In this document: positions 16,810-24,327 of the stretch, in pieces | Layout: every line of letters begins with the position of its first letter | How positions within the stretch are numbered: the first letter of the stretch is position 1 | Assembly: GCF_002154505.1 (NCBI RefSeq) | Contig: NZ_MUBM01000049.1 | Location: 1-58,142, forward strand | Direction of reading: 5' to 3' | DNA from: Streptomyces carpinensis | GTDB lineage: Bacteria > Actinomycetota > Actinomycetes > Streptomycetales > Streptomycetaceae | Length of the DNA: 58,142 bases | Program-made: the position numbers and the translations under genes | Notes under the pieces: model-generated | Database searches by the model: none | What the model was told of the DNA's origin: nothing | The model's input: only the letters and a program-made list of their open reading frames with translations

Positions 16810-17835
16810 CTATCGCTGCCGCTGGGAGCGCCACAGCAGGAACAGTGCCGACAGCACGGCCGCTGCGCGCACCACCCACGGCCAGGTCTGGGCGATCGCG
16901 TCGTTCATGTGGCCCTGGGCGATGGGGCTGCCCCAGCGGTCGTCGCTGCGGCCCCACAGCCACAGGAGCCCGGCGGCGAGTGCCAGGCCGGGCATGCCCA
17001 TGACGGCCCACTTGGACTCCGCCGGGGTCAGACGCCGCGACCCGTAGGCGATGACCCAGCCCAGCAGCAGCGCGAACCAGTTGCCGAGCACGGCGCCCGC
17101 GGTCAGCAGCCCGGCGGCGAGCAGGAGGAGTGGGTTGCTCCAGCCGCCGGCGCGCCGCGGCAGCAGGGCGAGACGCCGGCGGCGGGCCGGGGACTGCGGG
17201 TCGGCCGCCGCAGCATCCGCCCCGGCCGCCGGGGCGGGAACCGCCGGCGTGGGGTCCGCCCGCTCGGCGGGGTCCTTGCGCGGCGGGGGCTTGAGCAGGT
17301 CCGGGATCTCCACGCCGCCGACGAAGCCCGGCACGTCGTCGCCGATCCCGAAGGGGCTGCCGTCCGCGGCCCACCAGTCGGGGCGGGCCGTCGGGCCGCC
17401 GAGTTCGTCGGCGGTCGCCAGGTGCGGCGGGGAGACGGCACCGGAGGACGGCGGGCTCGCCGGGGGCCGGGTGGGGCGGGGACGCGGCACCACACGACGC
17501 AGACCCCTCGGCCGCTCCTCCTCCGCCTCGGGCGCATCGGGATCCCGCTGCACGGGCACGGCGGGGGCCGGTGGCTGCGACGCCTGCGGCGCCCCCGCAC
17601 GTCCGTCGCCGCCGCCCGCAGCCGCGACGATCTCGTCGGGGCTGCCGAGGCGGTCGAGGATGCGGCGGACGGCGGCGGGGCTGTCGACGGCGGCCTTGGC
17701 GCGGCGCCGGTCGATCTCGTTGCGCAGCTCCGAGACCAGCCGCATCCGTGTCGCCGAGGACAGCTGCCGCTGCTGGGCGACGTCCCCGACGCGGCTCAGA
17801 TACTCGTAGACGACCTGGTCGCTCTCGATCCCCAC
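16810..17835 (-). CDS. Membrane protein with N-terminal HAAS/permease-prefix-like domain
   Basis: A 341-residue protein of unknown function. The first about 75 residues (YEYLSRVGDVAQQRQLSS, then RLVSELRNEIDRRRA and AAVRRILDRLGSPDEIVA) resemble the HAAS or permease-prefix helical domain that often pairs with PadR regulators or permeases. A long Pro/Ala/Arg-rich disordered linker (residues about 75-215) follows, then three or four membrane helices (NPLLLLAAGLLTAGAVLG, GLALAAGLLWLWG, VVRAAAVLSALFLLW). The protein ends WRSQRQR, the segment repeated in the DNA downstream. It is divergent from the helicase-associated gene. Confidence 0.8.
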   Translation of the reverse strand: MGIESDQVVYEYLSRVGDVAQQRQLSSATRMRLVSELRNEIDRRRAKAAVDSPAAVRRILDRLGSPDEIVAAAGGGDGRAGAPQASQPPAPAVPVQRDPDAPEAEEERPRGLRRVVPRPRPTRPPASPPSSGAVSPPHLATADELGGPTARPDWWAADGSPFGIGDDVPGFVGGVEIPDLLKPPPRKDPAERADPTPAVPAPAAGADAAAADPQSPARRRRLALLPRRAGGWSNPLLLLAAGLLTAGAVLGNWFALLLGWVIAYGSRRLTPAESKWAVMGMPGLALAAGLLWLWGRSDDRWGSPIAQGHMNDAIAQTWPWVVRAAAVLSALFLLWRSQRQR

Positions 17836-17978
17836 GACACCCCTCCGGGGCGGCTGGCCGGTAACCCCGTGGGGACGAAGGTACCGCGTGCGTCACGGCC
17901 GTCGTAGCGCCTCGCGGTCGTGCCGCGCACGGGCGGACACGCGCCCCGCCGCCACACCCACCCGCTACCGTGGGTCGG

Positions 17979-20639
17979 ATGAGCAGCGATGAGAAACCGG
18001 CGGCGGCCCCCCGCTCGCTCGCGGAGGCGCTTCGCGCGCGCGACGACGCCTCGCTTACCGCGCTTCTGCGCAGCCGCCCCGATCTCATCACGCCGGTTCC
18101 GACCGACCTCACCCAGCTCGCCACCCGCGCCGCCACCCGTGCCTCGGTGGTGCGCGCCCTGGAGCGGCTGGACCGGTTCGCCCTGCAGACCGCGGAGGCC
18201 CTGGCGGTGGCCGGCGACCCGGCGACGTACGGGGAACTGCTGGGCCTGATGGCCGGGGACGCCGGTGATCCCGCCGTCGCCGCCGCGCTCCCCCGGTCCC
18301 TCGCCACCCTGCGCGAGCAGGCCCTGGCCTGGGGCGACGACGACCGGCTGCGCCTGGTGCGCACCGCCCGCGAACTGCTCGCCCCCTCCCCTCAGCACCC
18401 GTCGCCGACCGGGCTCGGCCCGACCGTGCAGGAGGCGACGGCGGGCATGTCGCCGGGGCGGATCCAGGAGATCGTGACCACCGCGGGTCTGCCCTCGACC
18501 CACGACTCGGTCTCCGCGGTGGCCTCGCTGACCGCCCTGTTCACCGACCGCGAGCGGATGGCCGCGCTGCTCGCGGAGGTCCCCGACGACTCCCTCGGCG
18601 TGCTCGAGCGGCTGGTGTGGGGGCCGCCCTACGGCCAGGTCACCGCCGATCCGGCTCCCCGGCTGCGACTTCTGCTCGACCGGGGACTGCTGCTGCCCAC
18701 GGCGCCCGGCACGGTCGTCCTCCCGCGCGAGGTGGCCCTGCATCTGCGCGCGGGCCGCGCGCACCGCGCGCCCGAGCCGCTGCCGCCCGCCGTGGAGGCG
18801 ACCGCGACGCACCGTCCGCAGATGGTGGACGCGACGGCGGCCGGTCAGGCGTACACCGCGCTGGCCACCGTCGAGGAGCTGCTGCGGGACTGGGACGAGG
18901 GCGGTCCGAACGTGCTGCGCGCGGGCGGTCTGAGCGTGCGCGACCTCAAGCGCACGGCGGTCGCCCTGGACGTGTCCGAGCCGGTGGCCGCCTTCTGGGT
19001 GGAGCTCGCCTACGCGGCCGGGCTGCTGGCCTCCGACGGCGAGGCGGACGAGCGGTACGGGGCCACCCCGGCCTACGACGAGTGGCTGGAACGGCCCCCC
19101 GCCGAGCGCTGGGCACAGCTCGCCCAGGCCTGGCTGACCGCGACGCGCACGCCGGGCCTGGTCGGCGGGCGGGACGCCAAGGACCACACGCTGTCCGCGC
19201 TGGGCCCGGGCCTGGACCGCTCGGCCGCACCGGAGGTACGGCACCGGGTGCTGACCCTGCTCGCCGGGCTGCCGGAGGGGTCCGCGCCGTCCACCGAGTC
19301 GGTGCTGGCCCGGCTACGCTGGGAGCGCCCGCTGCGCGGCCCGCAGCGGGACCAGGAGCACGATCTGCGCGCTCAACTCGCCCAGTGGACGCTGTCCGAG
19401 GCGGAGCAGCTGGGCGTCACCGGCAGGGGCGCGCTCTCCGTGCACGGACGCGCCCTGCTGGGGGCACCGCCCGCGCCGCCCGCACCCGGGCAGGAGGCGG
19501 CTGCGAGGGGTACCTCTGCGCAGGAGGAGCCCGGGCAGGAGGCCGCGCCCGCGGGCCGCGGCGGCCCCGGGGACAAGCTGCCCGTCCACAGGCACCACCG
19601 GTCCGCCGCGGCCACCGGGGGCGAGCAGGCGGACGGCCTACAGGGCCCCGGCCCCCTGGCCGCCCGGGAGCCTCTCTCCCCCGCCGAGCAGGCCACCGCC
19701 ACCGCCGCGGCGGCCCGCCTGCTCGCCCCGCTGCTGCCGGAGCCCCTGGACCACGTGCTGCTCCAGGCGGACCTGACGGCGGTGGCGCCCGGCCCGCTGC
19801 GACGCCCGCTGGCCGAGATGCTGGGGGTGCTCGCGGACGTGGAGTCCAAGGGCGGCGCGACGGTCTACCGGTTCTCACCGGGCTCCGTACGCCGCGCCCT
19901 GGACGCCGGCCGGACCGCCGCCGACCTGCACGCCTTCCTCGCCGAGCACTCCCGTACGCCGGTGCCGCAGCCACTGGCCTACCTCATCGACGACGTGGCC
20001 CGGCGGCACGGGCACCTGCGCGTCGGGGCCGCCTCGGCGTACGTGCGCTGCGACGACGACGCGCTGCTGAACGAGATCCTCGCCGACAAGCGGTCCGCGG
20101 CCCTGCGGCTGCGCCGCCTCGCGCCGACCGTGCTGGCCACCCAGGCCGACCCGGCCACGCTCCTGGAGGGCCTGCGCGCCATGGGCTACGCCCCGGCCGC
20201 CGAGTCGGCCGAAGGCGACGTCCTCATCACCCGCGCCGACTCCTACCGCACCCCGCCGCGCACCGCCCCCGAGCCCGTCCCGGACGGCCCGCCCACTCCG
20301 GACGCCACCCTCCTGTCCGCCGCGATCCGCGCCATCCGGGCGGGCGACCTGGCCTCCACCACCCCGCGCAAGCCGACCGCGGCCCCGGTCGCGGTCGGCG
20401 AACTGCCCCGCACCGGCCCCGCCGAGACCCTGGCCACCGTGCAGGCCGCCGTGCTCACCGGCGAGGCCCTGTGGATCGGCTACGTCAACGCCGAGGGCGC
20501 CGCCAGCCAGCGGGTCATCGCCCCGATCCGCGTCGAGGGCGGCTTCGTGACGGCCTACGACCACACCGCCGACGAGGTCCGCACCTACCCGCTGCACCGG
20601 ATCACGGGGGTGGCGGAGCTCGCGGACGAGGAGTCCTGA
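17979..20639 (+). CDS. Helicase-associated (XPB/Ssl2 N-terminal-like) protein with WYL-like C-terminus
   Basis: An 886-residue protein commonly annotated in Streptomyces as helicase C-terminal or XPB/Ssl2 N-terminal domain-containing. It lacks Walker A and DExH motifs, so it is not a helicase itself. The N-terminal half is alpha-helical with winged-helix-like pieces. A low-complexity Gly/Ala/Pro insert sits at about residues 490-560. The C-terminal 65 residues (GEALWIGYVNAEGAASQRVI, then APIRVEGGFVTAYDH) look like a WYL-type ligand-binding sheet. The ATG at 17979 starts MSSDEKPAA. It lies 83 bp before the XPB helicase gene in the same direction; a joint role in DNA repair or DNA opening is likely but unproven. 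Confidence 0.85.
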   Translation: MSSDEKPAAAPRSLAEALRARDDASLTALLRSRPDLITPVPTDLTQLATRAATRASVVRALERLDRFALQTAEALAVAGDPATYGELLGLMAGDAGDPAVAAALPRSLATLREQALAWGDDDRLRLVRTARELLAPSPQHPSPTGLGPTVQEATAGMSPGRIQEIVTTAGLPSTHDSVSAVASLTALFTDRERMAALLAEVPDDSLGVLERLVWGPPYGQVTADPAPRLRLLLDRGLLLPTAPGTVVLPREVALHLRAGRAHRAPEPLPPAVEATATHRPQMVDATAAGQAYTALATVEELLRDWDEGGPNVLRAGGLSVRDLKRTAVALDVSEPVAAFWVELAYAAGLLASDGEADERYGATPAYDEWLERPPAERWAQLAQAWLTATRTPGLVGGRDAKDHTLSALGPGLDRSAAPEVRHRVLTLLAGLPEGSAPSTESVLARLRWERPLRGPQRDQEHDLRAQLAQWTLSEAEQLGVTGRGALSVHGRALLGAPPAPPAPGQEAAARGTSAQEEPGQEAAPAGRGGPGDKLPVHRHHRSAAATGGEQADGLQGPGPLAAREPLSPAEQATATAAAARLLAPLLPEPLDHVLLQADLTAVAPGPLRRPLAEMLGVLADVESKGGATVYRFSPGSVRRALDAGRTAADLHAFLAEHSRTPVPQPLAYLIDDVARRHGHLRVGAASAYVRCDDDALLNEILADKRSAALRLRRLAPTVLATQADPATLLEGLRAMGYAPAAESAEGDVLITRADSYRTPPRTAPEPVPDGPPTPDATLLSAAIRAIRAGDLASTTPRKPTAAPVAVGELPRTGPAETLATVQAAVLTGEALWIGYVNAEGAASQRVIAPIRVEGGFVTAYDHTADEVRTYPLHRITGVAELADEES

Positions 20640-20722
20640 GGGTCCCGCCGTCCTCGGCCCCGCCGTGATCGTCCGCCGGTAGGGCACACTGGACGTTTGG
20701 TGACACGGAAAGGGCGCTGCGC

Positions 20723-22366
20723 GTGAATGGTCCCCTGATCGTCCAGTCGGACAAGACCCTGCTGCTCGAGGTCGACCACGAACGGGCCGACGACTGCCGT
20801 CGTGCGATCGCGCCGTTCGCCGAGCTGGAGCGGGCGCCCGAGCACATCCACACCTACCGGGTGACGCCGCTCGGCCTGTGGAACGCGCGCGCCGCCGGGC
20901 ACGACGCGGAGCAGGTCGTGGACGCGCTGGTGCAGTACAGCCGCTATCCGGTGCCGCACGCGCTGCTCGTCGACATCGCCGAGACGATGGACCGCTACGG
21001 CCGTCTGACCCTGAGCAAGCACCCGGCGCACGGGCTGGTCCTGACCACCACCGACCGGCCGGTGCTGGAGGAGGTGCTGAAGTCCAAGCGGATCACTCCG
21101 CTGGTCGGGGCGCGGATCGATCCGGACACCGTGGTCGTGCATCCCTCCGAGCGCGGTCAGATCAAGCAGGTGCTGCTGAAGCTCGGCTGGCCGGCGGAGG
21201 ACCTGGCGGGCTACGTCGACGGCGAGGCGCACCCGATCGAGCTGCACGAGGACGGCTGGACGCTCCGGCCGTACCAGAAGCAGGCCGTGGAGAACTTCTG
21301 GCACGGCGGCAGCGGCGTCGTCGTCCTCCCCTGCGGTGCGGGCAAGACGCTGGTCGGCGCCGGGTCGATGGCGCAGGCCAAGTCCACGACCCTGATCCTC
21401 GTGACGAACACCGTCTCCGCCCGGCAGTGGAAGCACGAGCTGGTGAAGCGGACCTCGCTGAGCGAGGACGAGATCGGCGAGTACAGCGGGACCAGGAAGG
21501 AGATCCGGCCCGTCACCATCGCCACGTACCAGGTCCTCACCACCAAGCGGAAGGGCGTCTACCCGCACCTGGAGCTGTTCGACTCCCGGGACTGGGGCCT
21601 GATCGTCTACGACGAGGTGCACCTGCTGCCCGCGCCGGTCTTCAAGTTCACCGCCGACCTGCAGGCGCGCCGCCGCCTCGGCCTGACCGCGACCCTCGTG
21701 CGGGAGGACGGCCGCGAGTCCGACGTGTTCTCCCTGATCGGCCCGAAGCGGTTCGACGCGCCGTGGAAGGAGATCGAGGCGCAGGGCTACATCGCGCCCG
21801 CCGACTGCGTCGAGGTCCGGGTGAACCTGACCGACTCCGAGCGGCTGGCCTACGCCACCGCCGAGACCGAGGAGAAGTACCGCTTCTGCTCGACCACCGC
21901 GACCAAGCGGAAGGTCACGGAGGCCATCGTCCGCCGCTTCGCCGGGCAGCAGATCCTGGTGATCGGCCAGTACATCGACCAACTCGACGAGCTCGGCGAG
22001 CACTTGAACGCGCCGGTCATCAAGGGCGAGACGTCCAACGCCCAACGCGAGAAGCTCTTCGACGCCTTCCGCGAGGGGGAGATCAACGTGCTGGTGGTGT
22101 CGAAGGTGGCGAACTTCTCCATCGACCTGCCGGAGGCCACGGTCGCCGTCCAGGTCTCGGGCACCTTCGGTTCCCGCCAGGAGGAGGCCCAGCGCCTCGG
22201 CCGTGTGCTGCGGCCCAAGGCCGACGGCCACCAGGCCCACTTCTACTCGGTGGTCGCCCGCGACACGATCGACCAGGACTTCGCCGCCCACCGCCAGCGC
22301 TTCCTGGCCGAACAGGGCTACGCCTACCGGATCATGGACGCGGACGAGCTGCTGACGGAGAGCTGA
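20723..22366 (+). CDS. DNA repair helicase XPB (3'-5' SF2 helicase)
   Basis: A 547-residue bacterial XPB. After an N-terminal damage-recognition-like domain (residues 1-180) come the helicase motifs: Q/I region LRPYQKQAVENF, Walker A PCGAGKT near residue 207, DEVH box IVYDEVHLLPAP, GLTATLVRED (motif III with the RED residues typical of XPB), and VSKVANFSIDLP plus QEEAQRLGRVLRPK (motifs V and VI) at the C-terminal lobe. The start is GTG 20723 with GGAAAGGG 8 bases upstream. It probably works with the preceding helicase-associated protein, as these genes travel together in actinobacteria (from memory). Confidence 0.96.
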   Translation: MNGPLIVQSDKTLLLEVDHERADDCRRAIAPFAELERAPEHIHTYRVTPLGLWNARAAGHDAEQVVDALVQYSRYPVPHALLVDIAETMDRYGRLTLSKHPAHGLVLTTTDRPVLEEVLKSKRITPLVGARIDPDTVVVHPSERGQIKQVLLKLGWPAEDLAGYVDGEAHPIELHEDGWTLRPYQKQAVENFWHGGSGVVVLPCGAGKTLVGAGSMAQAKSTTLILVTNTVSARQWKHELVKRTSLSEDEIGEYSGTRKEIRPVTIATYQVLTTKRKGVYPHLELFDSRDWGLIVYDEVHLLPAPVFKFTADLQARRRLGLTATLVREDGRESDVFSLIGPKRFDAPWKEIEAQGYIAPADCVEVRVNLTDSERLAYATAETEEKYRFCSTTATKRKVTEAIVRRFAGQQILVIGQYIDQLDELGEHLNAPVIKGETSNAQREKLFDAFREGEINVLVVSKVANFSIDLPEATVAVQVSGTFGSRQEEAQRLGRVLRPKADGHQAHFYSVVARDTIDQDFAAHRQRFLAEQGYAYRIMDADELLTES

Positions 22367-22443
22367 CCGAACCGTTCCCGGCCTCGTCCTCCGGCTCGGT
22401 ACCCTGAGGAGGCGGCACGAGCCGGAGCGAGGGAGGGTGCCAC

Positions 22444-22728
22444 ATGCCCCACGAGGACGTGTACGAGGTGCTGTACACCGAGTCGGCGGCCCGTGACCGC
22501 GACCGTCTGGACCCCGTCCGCAGGGCCGCCCTCGACAAGGCCGTGGAGATACTGGCCCGTGATCCCTACACCGGGTTGTCACGGACCATAGGCCCCGGGG
22601 AGCAGGACCGGGAGATCCGTCTGACGTCACAGATCGTCGCGGAGTACATGGTCTCCCGAGGACGGCTGCTGCTGGTCATGCTGCGGATCTTCGACGACGC
22701 GGACATTCTGCTGCCCGAAGGCGGCTGA
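22444..22728 (+). CDS. ParE/RelE-fold-like small protein
   Basis: A 94-residue protein with the layout of RelE/ParE toxins: YEVLYTESAARDRDRLDP at the N-terminal strand and helix, a second helix (AALDKAVEILARDPY), then strands REIRLTSQIVAEYMVSRGRLLLVMLRIFDDADIL. The usual upstream antitoxin gene is missing, so it may be an orphan or a domesticated protein. GGAGGG lies 6 bases before the ATG, supporting real expression. Its last 102 bp overlap the 3' end of the convergent GT87 gene. Toxicity is not shown by the sequence. Confidence 0.7.
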   Translation: MPHEDVYEVLYTESAARDRDRLDPVRRAALDKAVEILARDPYTGLSRTIGPGEQDREIRLTSQIVAEYMVSRGRLLLVMLRIFDDADILLPEGG

Positions 22729-23823
22729 GGCGAGGATCGCGCAGGTCAGCAGCGCGTACGGCGAGGCCAGGGGCTCCTGCCACCACGGCAGGTGCAGGTC
22801 CCCGTCGCCGGCGCGGGGCACCATCCACAGCGTGCGGGCGGTGAAGCAGACCGCGGTGACCGCCGCCCAGGTGCGGCGGCCCTCGGCCAGGAGCACGGCG
22901 AGCAACGGGACGCACCACACCCAGTGGTGGGACCAGCTGATCGGTGAGACGAGCAGGGCGGTCAGGCCCGTCAGCAGGATGCCCCACCGGTCCTGCGCCC
23001 GGCAGGCGGCCCACAGGCCCACGGCACCCACCGCGCACGCCGGGAGCAGCCAGGCGGGGCCGGGCGCCGGGTCCCTCAGCGCCCGGGCGATCAGGCCCTG
23101 GAGCGACTGGTTGTCGATGATCCACGGCTTCCCCACACGGCCGGTGTCGAAGACGAGACGGGTCCAGTACTCGACGCTGGCCGCGGGCAGGACGAGCGCG
23201 CCCACGGCGACGGTCGCGGCGTACGCGGCCAGCGCCGTGGCGGCCTCTCGCCGGCGCCCGCGCAGCAGCAGGTAGACGACGAAGAGCCCCGGGGTGAGCT
23301 TGATCCCGGTCGCCACCCCGATCGCGGCTCCCTTCCCGCGCGCGCCGGACGGCCGCGTGAGGTCCCACAGGACCAGACAGGCCAGCGCGAGGTTGATCTG
23401 CCCGAACACGAAGGTCTGGAAGACCGGTTCGAGCCAGACGGCGAGGGCTGTCGCGGCGCACAGCAGCGCAGGTCCGGCCCGGCGGCCCGCGAGCCGGGCG
23501 GACAGGTGGACGAGCCAGGCGAGCAGGAGCGCGTTGCCCGCGAGGAACGCCACCTTCAGCGCCGGGACCGGCAGCCATGCCGTCGGCACGAACAGCAGGG
23601 CCGCGAACGGCGGATACGTGGCCGGCAACCGCCCCGCCGTGATCGTGAAGCCGTAGAGGTCACGGCCGTGGACGACGGCCGCACCCTCGGCCTGGTACAC
23701 CACCGCGTCGGGCATCCGCACGCGCAGGACGGCGAGCAGGATCGCGAAGGCGGCGAAGGAGACGGCGAGGAGGACGAGGGGGGTTGCCGCGTGTGACCGG
23801 AGGGCCACCATCCGTTCTGTCAC
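22627..23823 (-). CDS. GT87-type polyprenol-phosphate mannosyltransferase
   Basis: A 398-residue polytopic protein of the DUF2029/GT87 family, membrane glycosyltransferases that use polyprenyl-phosphate mannose (PimE-like in mycobacteria). Seen: about 10 hydrophobic helices, the first periplasmic loop with PDAVVYQAEGAAVVHGRDLYG, GRLPATYPPFAAL, FGQINLALACLVLWDLTR and SPISWSHHWVWCVPLLAVLL, all typical of the family. The GTG at 23823 is the start. The final 25 residues (from QQNVRVVED) are encoded antisense to the ParE-like gene and look like a read-on tail rather than part of the fold. The true substrate is unknown. Confidence 0.88.
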   Translation of the reverse strand: MTERMVALRSHAATPLVLLAVSFAAFAILLAVLRVRMPDAVVYQAEGAAVVHGRDLYGFTITAGRLPATYPPFAALLFVPTAWLPVPALKVAFLAGNALLLAWLVHLSARLAGRRAGPALLCAATALAVWLEPVFQTFVFGQINLALACLVLWDLTRPSGARGKGAAIGVATGIKLTPGLFVVYLLLRGRRREAATALAAYAATVAVGALVLPAASVEYWTRLVFDTGRVGKPWIIDNQSLQGLIARALRDPAPGPAWLLPACAVGAVGLWAACRAQDRWGILLTGLTALLVSPISWSHHWVWCVPLLAVLLAEGRRTWAAVTAVCFTARTLWMVPRAGDGDLHLPWWQEPLASPYALLTCAILASAAFGQQNVRVVEDPQHDQQQPSSGDHVLRDDL

Positions 23824-23840
23824 GCACCGACCCTAATGGG

Positions 23841-24023
23841 TCACTTGTGACGTATGCCCGCCTCCTCGCCGTACTCCCCGAGGACGATCACGTCGAACGC
23901 GGCGCCCAGGAAGACCTTGACGGCGTGGAGAGCGTCGCCCAGACGGTGGCGGTGACTGCCCCGGACGGCCGTGGCGCCGGCCGGGCGCGCGCCGGGTGCT
24001 GGATGGAGGGTCGCTGCGGTCAT
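23841..24023 (-). CDS. Small conserved hypothetical protein
   Basis: A 60-residue protein: a disordered Ala/Pro-rich start (MTAATLHPAPGARPAG) and one amphipathic to hydrophobic helix (GDALHAVKVFLGAAFDVIVLGEY) ending EEAGIRHK. I recall similar short proteins in other streptomycetes. It lies 17 bp before the GT87 start in the same direction, so it may be cotranscribed with it, and it is divergent from the HelD-like gene. The function is unknown. Confidence 0.55.
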   Translation of the reverse strand: MTAATLHPAPGARPAGATAVRGSHRHRLGDALHAVKVFLGAAFDVIVLGEYGEEAGIRHK

Positions 24024-24083
24024 GGCTCAATGGTGGGTCCGGGGACACAAGGCGGGCATCGGTCTTCGGAGCCAACCTTCGCG

Positions 24084-24107
24084 CCCTCCACGTACCCCTC
24101 TGGAGGG
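24084..24107. promoter_or_regulatory. Inverted repeat in the HelD-like gene promoter region
   Basis: Perfect 7-bp arms CCCTCCA (24084-24090) and TGGAGGG (24101-24107), 10-base spacer. The surrounding 301-bp gap (24024-24324) between divergent genes also holds CCCCTAGGGG (24138-24147). The gap should contain both promoters; no RNA gene was seen. Confidence 0.35.
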
Positions 24108-24312
24108 ACCACGCCCCCTACACCCGTCCGGCAGCGGCCCCTAGGGGACGTGGAGATAAATCGGTTGGCGTCCACCTCCCCCGGCGTCCTAGAATCTCCG
24201 CTCTTGCCCGCCTCCCCACGGAGTGCCGCCGACCGGACGGAAACCGGCCGGCAGATCCCGCAGCCGCATGGCACGGCCGTCCAGGCCCAGCCGCCTGTCC
24301 CGTAGGTCCTCC

Positions 24313-24327
24313 GGAGGCACCCCCTTG
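24313..24327 (+). promoter_or_regulatory. Ribosome binding site fixing a TTG start
   Basis: GGAGG (24313-24317) lies 7 bases before TTG at 24325. The alternative ATGs at 24223 and 24268 lack such a site and would add an Arg/Ser-rich leader unlike the family. Confidence 0.7.

Noticed and set aside
22367..22443. Antitoxin gene upstream of the ParE-like gene
   Set aside because: The 77-bp gap is too short and no small ORF with a ribosome site is present.
20585..22630. Minus-strand frame opposite XPB
   Set aside because: The helicase motifs are all on the plus strand; the reverse reading is a compositional shadow.
24024..24324. Rifamycin-associated promoter element before the HelD-like gene
   Set aside because: Inverted repeats are present, but I could not match them confidently to the published element from memory, so no claim is made.
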